Below are positions 23,506 to 33,943 of a DNA stretch of 64,000 nt, piece by piece. The notes under the pieces were generated by a model that did no database searches, was not told the DNA's origin, and saw nothing but the letters and a program-made list of their open reading frames with translations. Where the stretch lies: positions 39,520,152 through 39,584,151 of the forward strand of contig CM075775.1 of NCBI GenBank assembly GCA_037974665.1, read 5' to 3'. Made by a program: the position numbers and the translations under genes. Positions within the stretch are counted from its first letter, which is position 1; each line of letters starts with the position of its first letter. Source of the stretch: Ehretia macrophylla (taxonomy: Eukaryota > Streptophyta > Magnoliopsida > Boraginales > Ehretiaceae).

Positions 23506-25535
23506 ACCAAGTATCCGTCACTCCGGTGCCCATAACGTTTGATCCGTAAGGAGTTACGCGGCGCATAGCATACCGTTGGAATGCTCTCCGAGAGCACTAA
23601 GACGGGGGCATTAAGCCTGCTCGGTTGTGCCGGTTTTCGAAGGCCAAAATTGAACATTTTCACCAGTTTCGAGAAACTTTTCTTCTTTTGCGCTGTTTTT
23701 CCGTCCTGGATACTACGTCGTGAGCCGCGAAAAGAACGACGACCTAATCCATCACATTTCTATTACCGAATCCCATGATAACTTGGGCAAGACAACTTCG
23801 CTTCACGTAGAGGCTGGGCCTGAAAACCGAGGCCATGGGGCTTAGGACTAGGTCTCCGTTACTCCGATGCCCATAACTTTTGATTCGTAAGGAGTTACGC
23901 GGCACACAGCTTACCGTTGGAAGGCTCTCAAAGGGCTCTAAGACGAGGGTAGCTAGCCTGCTTGGCTGCGCCTATTTTCGTAGCCCAAAATCAAACATTT
24001 TCATCAATTTTGGGACACTTTTTTTCTTTTCGCTATTTTTTCGTCCCGGATCGTACGTCGTGAGCTGTGAAAAGGATAAGAACCTAATCGATTACATTTC
24101 TATTACCGAATCCCACAACACCTTGAGCAAGACAACTTCGCTTCAGGTAGAGACTGGGCCCGCAAACCGAGAGTGTGGGGCTTGGGACCAGGTCCCCGTC
24201 GCTCCTGTGCCCATAACTTTTGATTCGTAAGGAGTTACACGGCGCACAGCATACCGTTAGAATGCTATCTGAGAGCTCTAAGACCAGGCTAGCAAGCCTA
24301 CTTGGCTGTGCCTGTTTTCGGAGCCCAAAATCGAATGTTTTAACCAGTTTCGGGACACTTTTGTTCTTTTGCGCTGTTTTTTCGTCCCTTATAGTGCGTC
24401 GTGAGTCGCGAAAAGGACAACAACCTAATCCATCACATTTCTATTACCGAATCCCATGGCACTTTGGGCAAGACAACTTCGCTTCACGTAGAGGTTGGGC
24501 CAGCAAACCGAGGGCGTGGGGCTTGGAACCAGGTCTCCGTCACTCCAGTGCCCATAACTTTTGAACCGTAAGGAGTTACGCGAAGTACAACATACCGTTG
24601 GAATGCTCTCCGAGAGCTCAAAGATGGGGGCAGCAAGCCTACTCGGCTGCGCCTGTTTTCGGAGACCAAAATCAAACATTTTCATCAGTTTCGGGACACT
24701 TTTCTACTTTTGTGCTATTTTTCCATCCCGTATGGTATGTCGTGAGCCGCAAAAACGACGACAGCCAAATCCATCACATTTGTATTACCGAATCGCATGG
24801 TACCTTGGGCAAGACAACTTTGCTTCACATAGAGGATGGGCCTGCAAACCGAGGGCGTGGGGTTTGGGACCAGGTCTCTATCACTCCGGTGCCCATAACT
24901 ATTGATCCGTAAGAAGTTACGCGACACACAGCATACCGTTGGAAAACTCTCAAAGAGCTCTACAACGGGGGAAATAACCTGCTCGACTGCACCGATTTTT
25001 GGAGCCCAAAATTGAACGTTTTCATCAGTTTCGGGACACTTTTCTTCTTTTGCACTATTTTTCCATCCCGGGTCGTATGTCGTGAGCCGCGAAAAGGACA
25101 ACGACCTAATCCATCACATTTCTATTACTGAATCCCACGGCACCTTGAGCATGACAACTTCGCTTCAGGTGGAGGCTGGGCCCACAAACCGATGGCATGG
25201 GGCTTGGGACCAGGTCTCCGTCGCTCCGGTGCCCATAAATTTTGATCCGTAAGGAGTTACGCGGCGCACAACATACCGTTGGAATGCTATCCGAGAGCTT
25301 TAAGGCAGGGGTAGCTAGCCTACTCAGTTGTACCTATTTTCGGAGCCCAAAATTGAACGTTTTCACCAGTTTCTAGACACTTTTATTCTTTTACGCTGTT
25401 TTTCCGTCCCGGATAGTGCGTCATGACTAGCGAAAAGGATGACAACCTAATCCATCACATTTCTATTACCGAATCCTGAGGCACCTTGGGCAAGACAACT
25501 TCGCTTCACATAGAGGATGGGCCTGCAAACTGAGG

Positions 25536-25540
25536 ACGTG
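25536..25540. repeat. Target-site duplication, left copy, element B
   Basis: ACGTG before the LTR start, against GCGTG after the element at 37530. The satellite consensus is GGGCGTGGGG, so the left copy has one G-to-A change. Confidence 0.8.
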
Positions 25541-25768
25541 TGTGAGGCTCGACCTCGATTTGTGTGCTATACCTCATTTGGTATGCCCTAACCTAGATTT
25601 GTGTGCCTTGACCTAGGTTTAAGAATCATGTTTCGTTTTGTGTGCCTTGCATTGAATTATGTGCATACATTTAGTGTTACGTGCATTTACTTGGGAAACG
25701 TGCATTCGTCTTGTAGTTCATGCTTTACTTCGTAGTGCGTGCCTAAAACCTAGGAAAGCATGCCCTCA
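25541..25768 (+). repeat. Short form of the 20-bp LTR-edge minisatellite (B 5' LTR)
   Basis: About 11 units with GTGC cores at roughly 20-bp intervals, from the LTR tip to GAAAGCATGCCC. It is much shorter than the equivalent region in A1 and E. Confidence 0.75.
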
Positions 25769-26218
25769 CGCTAATCAAGAAAGCATCTTACAAGAAGCAC
25801 TAGATCATTAATTAATCCTACAAACTCTACTAAGTAATATTAAAATACTAAGTCAATGCACTACAAGACAAAATTGCACCAAAAGCTAGACATTCTTATT
25901 CTTTATTCTTTATTCTTTTGCATATTCCAAGCACTCAATTAAATAATGCTCAAACAAGACAAAAATTCAGATTTGAAGATATGCTTGGTCGACCACATGG
26001 TGCCTTTGTGCATGCATTTCAATTTCAAATCTAAACCTAGACATTCTATGACAACTATGACACAAAGCAATACAAAAATGGCTCAAAACCCCTCCTCAAT
26101 GCACCAAATCTCGACCCATTCCCTTGCCTATGCTAGGATGATTCAAATTGTGCTCCTTGAAGAAACAATTCTGAATTTTGCAAGGCCCTAGGCCGACACA
26201 AGCATCATATTCCTCAAA

Positions 26219-26293
26219 GCTTTCATTTTTCTTTCATTCATTCTTTCTTTCTCACATTTTCTCTCACTCTCTCATTCCTTCTCTCTCTCTCTC
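26219..26293 (+). repeat. CT-rich microsatellite tract (B 5' LTR)
   Basis: TTTCTTTCATTCATTC followed by CTCT runs. The matching tract in the 3' LTR lies at 34622-34697. It could bind GAGA-type factors; that is inference. Confidence 0.8.
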
Positions 26294-28221
26294 CGCCCTA
26301 GCTGAAATTATAGACTCCATAGCTAAGTTCTTCATCCTAAGGCTCTTCAAGACCTCCAAGCTACTTAGGAGCTCGACCAAGCAAAGCTAGGAGCAAAGAA
26401 ACGCACATACAAACTCATAGCACATTCATTTCGGCTTAGGTAAGTTGTTAGCTTCCATTTCTTTCTCTTCTTGTTCTAACCACAAGCACCTACTAAGAAC
26501 ATGGTAACTTATCTAGTAAATTAGAGAAATCTCAAGTTGTCTCTCGGCTAAGCAAGGAGAAGAGTCGACATTGTGCTTCATCAAGAGTTGTACATCTTCT
26601 TTGTTGTCTTGCTAAGGTGAGGGCTAAAACTTCTTGAAAAGCCTTTAAAAACCACATGCATACCTTTGAATGTCTATTTTTACCTCTGTACTTGTGATAT
26701 ATGTGTGTACATGAACTTTTGTAAAGATGCATAGCAAAATATTTGGCTAGAATGTGAAGATAGGTGAATTCGCGTATTTGACAGCTTTCTGTTCTGTTGG
26801 AACAAAGTGATTTTTACCAGGTAAATGATGTTAAAAATACGTGAAAATTAGTAGGTGACTATTTTTACCAGTTCTGAGAATTTTTCATAGAAATAGGCCA
26901 AAGCTAATTTTGACTCTAAGGTCCCCTAAATGGCAAAATACCAAATGTGTCCAAATCTGGAAAATCTGGGAAAATGAAGCAGGTTTTGGCAGATTCACTG
27001 TCCTTGTAGAACGAACCAGTTTTGACTTAGTAAATGATATCCAAAATTCATAAAATTTGGTGTGCTGCTATATTTTTCAGTTCTGGACATTTTTTTCAGA
27101 AATGGACTAAGGCTAAATCTGAGAGTAAGGCCCTAAAAAATGACAAGTATTGAAATGTGTGCAAATCTGGACAATTTTGCGTAGTCTCACGGTTTTGGCT
27201 ATAACGCTTGAACTCGAACTCCAAATGATGCGAGGTTTGTTTCTAAATTTAGTTCACTCCTTAAAATTTAATTTGACATTTTGTTCACCGGAATTGGATA
27301 TTGTTTGGTTGTCTCAATGATTGTGAGAAAATAGACCATTGCAGTGAGGTTTTCATCTAGTGATATGCTTAGAAAAATTATTGTAGCTTCTCTTGTAGTA
27401 TTAAATGCTTGGGATTGTGGCATTTGGATGTTGTGTAGACTGTTTTGAATGCTTGAGGGTGTTTGAATTAATCAATGCATGGCTTGAGTTTAGTTACGTG
27501 ACAACTAGGGCTTAATCGCACGGGTAAGCATGGATTGGAACCCTAATGACTAGGAAAAAACTCGCTAAGTGTTGATCCTACGGATATCGTGTTTAATTAT
27601 GTTATTAGTAGGCTGCCTGTAGTTGCCCTTGTAGCCCTAAATGTGATTTCGATGATTACATGTTGACAAGTAGGCCTTTCTTGCACCCGGTCCCACGTAG
27701 ATATCGTTGCATGTTGAATAATCTTATTATTTGATTACGTGAACTTCGAAATGAGTTATATGACTTGATTTACATGCGTTACATGGCTGCCCATTTAATA
27801 TTCATATAACTCCATGTGCTTATAAGTGAAATCACCTGTCATATCGTGCCTCGCATGTTTACTTGTCAATGTGCAATCTTATGACTGCTCGGAGGCAACC
27901 TACTTTGTTGTCCTCCAAATGTGATATATTAAATATCATAAATGTGCATTGCATACAAGGTTGCAACCTTTCATTCTGGCGTGGTAGCGTTCATGCACAC
28001 CGGGCGGCATCGGGCTTGCTAGTGCAACTGTGACTACCATTGTCCAATTCCCTTTCTCGCTTGGGGGCTAGACTTCCTCGGAGAGTTGGGTCATAGGATT
28101 TCGGGGTACATCCGGAGTACACCCATTTGGCGTGATAAGGGGATGATTTGAAGTCGTCCGCAACAACTGATACTGGAAATGAACTGAGAGCAAAAGCTCA
28201 CCGTATCCTTTTCACTATTTG

Positions 28222-28227
28222 TATAAG
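28222..28227 (+). promoter_or_regulatory. Candidate TATA box, B 5' LTR
   Basis: TATAAG in TTTGTATAAGTACTCTC, 900 bp before the LTR end. The context recurs at 36628 (B 3' LTR), 40585 and 48966 (C), 55907 (D, minus), 59632 (E, minus) and 7310 (A1, minus). Transcription start is not shown. Confidence 0.3.
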
Positions 28228-28596
28228 TACTCTCACTTGGTTCTTAAAGGACCTCGGGGAAGAAAGAGGGGTAATTGTGTTATTTTACTTTTACATTACA
28301 TTATGTACTTGTGATATAATGTCATGCTTGCAAAAGGGTTTTCATAAGTTGAACCGGAAAATGAGTTTCAAAACTTATTTCTCGTTCCCCCTCACTTAGT
28401 TCATAAGGACTCACCCTCTTTTATCATCTCAGGTGAAGAAGACCAGGAATAGGTACCCGAGGAAAATGTGCCTAATGATGATTCCTTGGAATGATTGCTT
28501 GCCCTACGTGCCTTACTTGACTATGGCCATTTTGTGAACGATATGTCGCTTGAAGACTATTTCATTTCTTAGGTTGCTTGTTATTGTATTGCAAAT

Positions 28597-28619
28597 GACC
28601 CCCGTTGTAATTTGGGATC
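28597..28619 (+). other. Conserved hairpin, B 5' LTR
   Basis: GACCCC and GGGATC around an AT-rich loop. The right arm has one change from GGGGTC. The intact form is in the 3' LTR at 37007-37029. Confidence 0.4.
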
Positions 28620-29133
28620 TAATTTTTACTTGTACTGACCATAACTAGATAGACACTACTGTGGTCGTTTTTGCTATCGCTATTGACTAATATCTATCAT
28701 AGGATTATGAAGTATCAGGAAAGGATTAAGTAAAATGAATCTATCCAATCTTAAGCAGGTACTCATTGTTAAGCTAAGATCAACAGGTACTTTTGTAACA
28801 AGGATTAACAAACAAACGAGACATAGTTATCATGCTAGGCTGTTAATCAAACGAGACTTCGAGACAACCAGTAGGCGTTTCAATTGATAGTAATCTTAGT
28901 TGGAAATGAATTTGAGATTGAAAGTTTTGAGGCATTTAGAGAATTAGGTCAAACTAAAGAGCCCAATTACAGTCGTTATGCTGCCGGATTTTCAGAGAAT
29001 TTGTGGAGTTTAGGCTAAAACGTTAAGTGTTAAACTTTCATGAACGATTAAGTACGTGATATGACTTGACTGTTTAGATCACTCCCTAGTCTAACCTCTA
29101 TAGGTCGGGTTGGGGCGTGACACCCTAGAAGAA

Positions 29134-29145
29134 TGGTATCAGAGC
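29134..29145 (+). other. Primer-binding site of element B (initiator tRNA-Met)
   Basis: TGGTATCAGAGC, complementary to the 3' end of plant initiator methionine tRNA, the usual primer of many plant LTR retrotransposons. It lies 11 bases after the LTR end, a wider gap than is typical. The same arrangement is seen in C. Confidence 0.92.
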
Positions 29146-29399
29146 TTAGATTGCTTAAGCCAGGTTTAACTCTCGGACCATGGGTAGAAGCCCTAAGGTT
29201 ATTAGGATGACTTGTTTATGTGTTATTGTGTGACAATATCAAGTGTGTCTTCTCTGTTTCTATGTGCTTATGTGATTAACATGTCTTAACTGTTTCTAGA
29301 ATTGTGTATCTATATAAAATTATATGTGGCATACCTGATACATTAAATTCTTGTCTTGTCGTATTCCAATAACTTGTGCATCATAATCTGTGCCTATAG
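29146..29399 (+). other. Untranslated leader of element B
   Basis: About 250 bp between the primer-binding site and the gag ATG. It is AT-rich with no coding signal and aligns with 41524-41778 of element C. Packaging signals would be expected here but none can be identified. Confidence 0.7.
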
Positions 29400-30470
29400 A
29401 TGGCTGGCCCTAGTACCCGCACTACTAATAGGAGTGGTGAGCCCCTAGAGACCGGAGATGCTTATCAAACTAATCCCGGCATAGCTATGTTTAACATGAT
29501 GACGAATGCCATGGATCGCGTGTCGCGAGTGATGGAACGTCAAAATGCACGTGAAGCAAACAACAACAACAACAACAGAAATGATGGTAACCATGGGAGA
29601 CATAGCAGAATGCGGGAGTTTCTTGACTTTCGCCCGTCCAAATTCCATGGGGAAGTTGATGATGAAAAGGTAGAGGCTTGGCTGTCTGAGATCGAGAGGA
29701 TTTTCAGGCAACTTGACTATACTGATGAAGAAAAGGTTGAGTTCGCTGTGTTTCTGTTGCACGGGGATGTTGAGCATTAGTGGCACACTGTGGAGGCACT
29801 TTGGGAAACTGATCAAACACCTCACTTGTGGGGTAATTTCATTAAGGCATTCAAAGAAAAATACGTACCAGTAGTTTCCAGGCAGAGGCGGATTGAGGAA
29901 TTCATGCACTTGAACCAGGGTAACATGACGGTGGCCCAGTACGAGGCTCGTTTTGACCGACTGTCCTGTTATGGTCAATACATGGTCAGTACCCCTGAGG
30001 CAAAGATGTGGAAATTTACGAATGGGTTGAGGCCAGAAATTCAGGATCAGTTGGCTTCGCATGACTTCGATACCTATTCTGCTCTTCTTGTGGCTGTTTC
30101 CCGAGTTGAGAAGAGGAAACTTGATAGAGCCGGTTCAAGCCAGCCGAACAAGAAACCGTATCAGCCTCCAGGCCAACAGAGGAAATCCCAGAGTCAGAAT
30201 CGCAGTCAGGGCCAGAGCCAGAACAGACCAGTTAATAACCGTGGCCCGACTAAAGCACCATCGGCCTCTTCCACCTGCGGATCCATAGGTAGTTCACTTG
30301 CTACTTAGTTTATCAACTATTCTTACTGTGACAAGAAGGGTCATACCGAGGCCCAGTGCTGGAAGAAGTCAGGACGATGTGTGTGGTGTGGCAGTGATCA
30401 TCATCAAATCAAGGATTGCCCTAAATGGCAAGGACGACAAAATCAAGTTAAACCAGCTGGTAGCGGCAAA
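29400..30470 (+). pseudogene. gag: gag of element B (broken)
   Basis: Capsid/nucleocapsid precursor that would form the virus-like particle in the cytoplasm. The start MAGPSTRTTNRSG matches the start in C. The N-terminal part has an asparagine run, then the capsid-type region with FLDFRPSKFHG, WLSEIERIFRQLDY and the FKEKYVP and QGNMTVAQYEARF motifs. A basic glutamine/serine-rich linker leads to two zinc knuckles. The first (30324-30362) lacks its first cysteine; the second is a full C-X2-C-X4-H-X4-C (30378-30419). TAG stops at 29778 (a Trp codon in C) and 30306 (Gln in C) kill the frame. Confidence 0.9.
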
Positions 30471-31022
30471 ACTCCAGTTCCTAGAGTTCAGGCTCGAGCT
30501 TATGCTATTGAGTGCGAGAAACTTCCAGAGGAGACCGCTGTTATTGAAGGTACATTCTTGATGCTGAATCAACCTGTTAGGGTGCTAATTGATCCAGGTG
30601 CTTCTCATTCATTTATTACTCCCTTATGTGTACAACGTGTGAAACTACAAGTTGTATGTTTGCCTTACGAAGTAGAAGTTGGTACTCCGATGGGTTCTAA
30701 ACTTGTTACTAGCTCAGCTTGTAAAGCATGTAAAATCCAAATTAAAGATAGGGAATTCTCAGCCAATCTTATTGTATTACCTTTTCGAGACTATGAAGTC
30801 ATCTTAGGGATAGACTGGTTGGCAAAGTATCATGCCCAACTAGATTGCTGGACGAAGATTGTAACATTCCAGATACCTAGTCAACCAATATTGGAAGTCT
30901 TGGGTTGAAGAGACTTCACCGGGAGTTCCATCATTTCATCTACGAAAGCAGTGAAGCCCTTGAGAAAAGGATATAGTGGATACTAAGCTTACCTCATCAA
31001 CAAGCCGTCGGACAAACCTAAG
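30471..31022 (+). pseudogene. Aspartic protease region of element B (broken)
   Basis: Retropepsin-like protease that would cleave the Gag-Pol polyprotein. It contains VLIDPGASHSFI, where active enzymes have D-S/T-G-A; the serine or threonine is replaced by proline. Downstream VILGIDWLAKYHA is the typical second strand motif. A TGA at 30906 replaces a CGA codon that is intact in C, and a TAA at 30984 replaces TTA. The frame is continuous with gag and RT, so gag-pol was probably one reading frame. Confidence 0.88.
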
Positions 31023-32588
31023 TTGGAGGAGATGCCAGTGATTAAAGATTATGCGGATGTATTTCTAGAAGAATTGCCTGGTTTACCCCCAAATTGGGAG
31101 ATCGAGTTCATTATAGAATTACTGCCTGGCACCCAGCCAATATCTAAAGCTCCCTATCGTATGGCACCAGCCGAGCTAGAAGAATTGAAGGACCAATTGC
31201 AAGGATTGTTGAAGAAGGGGTTTGTTCAACCAAGTTCTTCTCCGTGGGGTGCGCCAGTCCTATTTGTAAAGAAGAAAGACGGAACTTTAAGGCTATGCAT
31301 CGATTACCGAGGATTGAACCAAGTGACTGTCAAGAATAAATATCCACTTCCACTGATCGACAAGTTGTTTGACCAACTTCAGGGAGCCAAAGTGTATTCG
31401 AAGCTTGACTTGAGGCAAGGGTACTATCAATTGCGGATCAAAAAGGAGGATGTGCCTAAAACGACTTTCAGGACGAGATATGGGCATTACGAATATATGG
31501 TGATGCCATTTGGACTAACTAATGCCCCTACAGCTTTTATGGACTTGATGGATAGGGTGTTTCAACCCTACTTGGATCAATTTGTGGTGATCTTCATTGA
31601 TGATATTTTGGTATACTCGAAATCCGAGGCTGAGCATGAACAACATCTGCGATTGGTACTGCAGAAACTTCGAGAGCATCAATTGTATGCAAAGTTTAGC
31701 AAATGCGAATTTTGGTTGCAGCAGATTGCATTTCTGGGGCACCTCATATCCCAAGATGGAATAGCAGTAGATCTAGCAAAGATAGAAGCGGTGATGTCTT
31801 GGAAGAAGCTGGAAAACGTTACGGAGGTTCGGAGTTTTCTTGGTCTAGCCGGCTATTATCGGAGGTTCGTGAAGGATTTCTCAAAGATCGCAGGACCGCT
31901 TACAAAGCTCACTCAAAAGAAAACAAAGTTCGTGTGGGATGACAAGTGTGAGAACAGCTTCCAAGAATTGAAGAAAAAATTGACTACTGCACCCGTTCTT
32001 GCATTGCCTGAAGGGAGTCAAGGTTTTGTAATCTATAGCGATGCTTCGAAGGAAGGACTGGGTTGTGTGTTGATGCAAAATGTTAGGGTAATTGCGTATG
32101 CTTCTAGGAAACCGAAGCCGTATGAATTGAACTACCCAACGCATGTTTTGGAGTTAGCGGCTATTGTGTTTGCCCTCAAAAAATGGAGGCACTATCTGTG
32201 GGGTAACAAGTTCGAGGTGTTTACTGATCACAAGAGCTTGAAATATTTGTTCTCACAAAAAGAGTTGAACATGAGGCAAAGACGGTGGATGGAGCTTTTG
32301 GATGATTATAACTGCACAATCAATTATGTGCCCAGTAAAACAAATGTAGTTGCAGATGCCTTAAGTCGGAAAGCGAGCATGGAAAAACTGGAAGTCAAGG
32401 TGCAGGAGTTGTTAGAGGAAGCATTCTTGTGGAAACCACAATTGACTCAAAAAGGGTTACTTTTTGCCACTACACAAGTTCAATCGACATTGTTGTCTGA
32501 ATTACGAGAGGCTCAACAGAAGGACCAACAGTTTCAGATGATTAAAGAAAGCAACAAAGATTTCAAGTTTCATGATGATGGTATTTAG
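31023..32588 (+). pseudogene. pol: Reverse transcriptase and RNase H of element B (521-codon open segment)
   Basis: This is the longest open stretch in the element. RT motifs in order (residues in this segment) are [13 protein letters not shown] (75-87), LCIDYRGLN (91-99), LDLRQGYYQ (128-136), MPFGLTNAP (161-169) and the catalytic FIDD (191-194). FLGHLIS follows. RNase H shows YSDAS (D340), [17 protein letters not shown] (E378), FTDHKSL (D402) and VADALSRKA (D445). All catalytic acids are present. The segment ends at a TAG (32586) where C has TGG. It lacks its own start and is part of a broken polyprotein. Confidence 0.92.
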
Positions 32589-33903
32589 AGATTTAGGAAT
32601 CGGATCTGTGTTCCTAATGAGCCAGAGTTGAAAAAGAAGATTCTTGAAGAAGCCCATAATTCAAGATATACTATTCATCCCAGCAGAACAAAGATGTATT
32701 GGGATTTGAAGCAACACTATTGGTGGAATAACATGAAGAGAGAGATTGCGGAGTTTATGGCACGGTGTTTAACTTGCCAGAGAGTCAAAGCGGAACATCA
32801 ACGACCGGCAGGTTTACTTTAGCTGTTGGAAATTCCTCAATGGAAATGGGAACACATAACTATGGACTTTGTCATGGACCTGCCCAGGTCACAACGCCGT
32901 TTGGGTCATAGTGGATAGATTGACCAAGTCAGCGCACTTCTTACCGATGAACAAGGAGGATAGTCCTGAGAAATTGGGAGATATGTATGTGTCGGATATT
33001 GTAAGGTTGCAGGGGATGCCCATGAGTATTGTATCGGATAGGGATCCTCGTTTTACTTCCCGATTTTAGAGGAGATTGCAAGAAGCTTTGCGAACGAAGT
33101 TGAGTTTCAACACGGCTTATCACCCTCAGACTGATGGACAATCTGAGAGAACTATTCAGATTCTGGAGGATATGCTGAGGGCGTGTGTTTTAGACTTCGG
33201 GAAAGGTTGGGAGAAATATCTATCTCTAGCGGAGTTCGCTTACAATAACAGTTATCAGGCCACTATCAGGATGGCCCCATTTGAGGTATTGTATAGACGT
33301 AAGTGTCGATCCCCAATTTATTGGGATGAAGTTGGTGAGACGAAGACTTTTGACCTGACCCTTCTACCTGAACTTATGAAGATTGTTGATAATGTCCACC
33401 TCATCCGAAAACTGACGCTTACTGCCCAAAGCAGGCAGAAAAGTTATGCAGACTGACGGAGACGGAGCCTAGAGTTTGAGGTCGGTGACAAGGTGTTCTT
33501 GAAGATATCACCCCGGAGGTGACTGATTAAACACGGCAAGGGTGGAAAGTTGAGCCCGAGGTTTGTAGGACCATTTGGGATAATTGAGAAGGTTGGCAAA
33601 TTGGCGTATCGCCTGGAACTACCCCAAAACCTCTCCAATATCCACGATGTTCTTCATGTTTCAATGCTACGGAAGTATCACCCTAATCCATCGCATATCT
33701 TGGAGCCAGAGCCGTTGCAGCTTCAGGAGAACTTGTCTTATGAAGAGAAGCCCATTCGGATCCTAGACCAGCAAGATCGGGAGTTGCGCAACAAATCTAT
33801 ACCAATGGTGAAAGTGTTGTGGGATCACCATGGAGTTGAAGAAGCAACGTGGGAAAGGCGAGACCAGATGGAGCAATAGAATCCAGCTTTATTTCAAAGG
33901 TAA
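32589..33903 (+). pseudogene. Integrase and chromodomain-like tail of element B (broken, frameshifted)
   Basis: The zinc-binding part has HNSRYTIHP and CLTCQRVK. The catalytic core and C-terminal GPF motif follow, then a chromodomain-like tail with MVKVLWDHHGVEEATWE, as in chromoviruses. An 11-bp deletion near 32895, relative to C, shifts the frame within the first catalytic aspartate region. Stops: TAG 32820, TAG 33067, TGA 33454 (CGA in C), TGA 33520 and TAG 33877. The reading frame would end with the TAA at 33901. Confidence 0.9.
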
Positions 33904-33930
33904 TATTGAATTTTGGGACGAAATTCTTTT

Positions 33931-33943
33931 AAGGAGGGGAGGA
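33931..33943 (+). other. Polypurine tract of element B
   Basis: AAGGAGGGGAGGA directly before the 3' LTR, preceded by TTTTGGGACGAAATTCTTTT. It would prime plus-strand DNA synthesis. The same motif, inverted, adjoins the LTR of element E. Confidence 0.9.

Larger units (their letters stand above)
17131..25540 (+). repeat. Satellite array S4, (+) orientation
   Basis: About 24.5 monomers, marked by GGAGTTACGCGGCGCACA with spacing close to 341 bp (for example 18077, 18418, 18759, 20462, 22508 and 23191 for the nearby ATCCGTAAGGAG). Because the monomer is near 342 bp, one frame often stays open for exactly one unit (114 codons) on either strand. A 217-codon frame at 17086-17739 crosses the junction and two units. 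None of these shows protein features. Element B ends the block. Confidence 0.97.
25541..29122 (+). repeat. 5' LTR of element B (3582 bp)
   Basis: Begins TGTGAGGCTCGACC and ends GGTTGGGGCGTGACA. It contains, in order, the 20-bp minisatellite edge (to about 25768), a CT tract (26219-26293), a segment conserved in all LTRs (CACGGTTTTGGCTATAACGC near 27190), the GC-rich block (about 27945-28165), a candidate TATA box (28222) and the hairpin (28597). The GC-block frame is broken here by a TAG (GCTTGCTAGTGC). Confidence 0.95.

Noticed and set aside
17131-25540. CENP-B-box-like CGTTGGAAA in each monomer (CCGTTGGAAAGCTC)
   Set aside because: The core nine bases match the mammalian box, but the required CGGG half is absent and plants have no clear CENP-B. 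Chance similarity is more likely.
29445-30062. 205-codon frame on the minus strand opposite gag
   Set aside because: It is antisense to a clear gag region whose domains and homologous copy in C are recognisable. A similar shadow appears at 42088-42441.
29400-33903. Endogenous pararetrovirus or other integrated plant virus
   Set aside because: Paired LTRs, tRNA primer site, polypurine tract, integrase with chromodomain-like tail and 5-bp duplications identify an LTR retrotransposon. No movement-protein or coat-protein features are seen.
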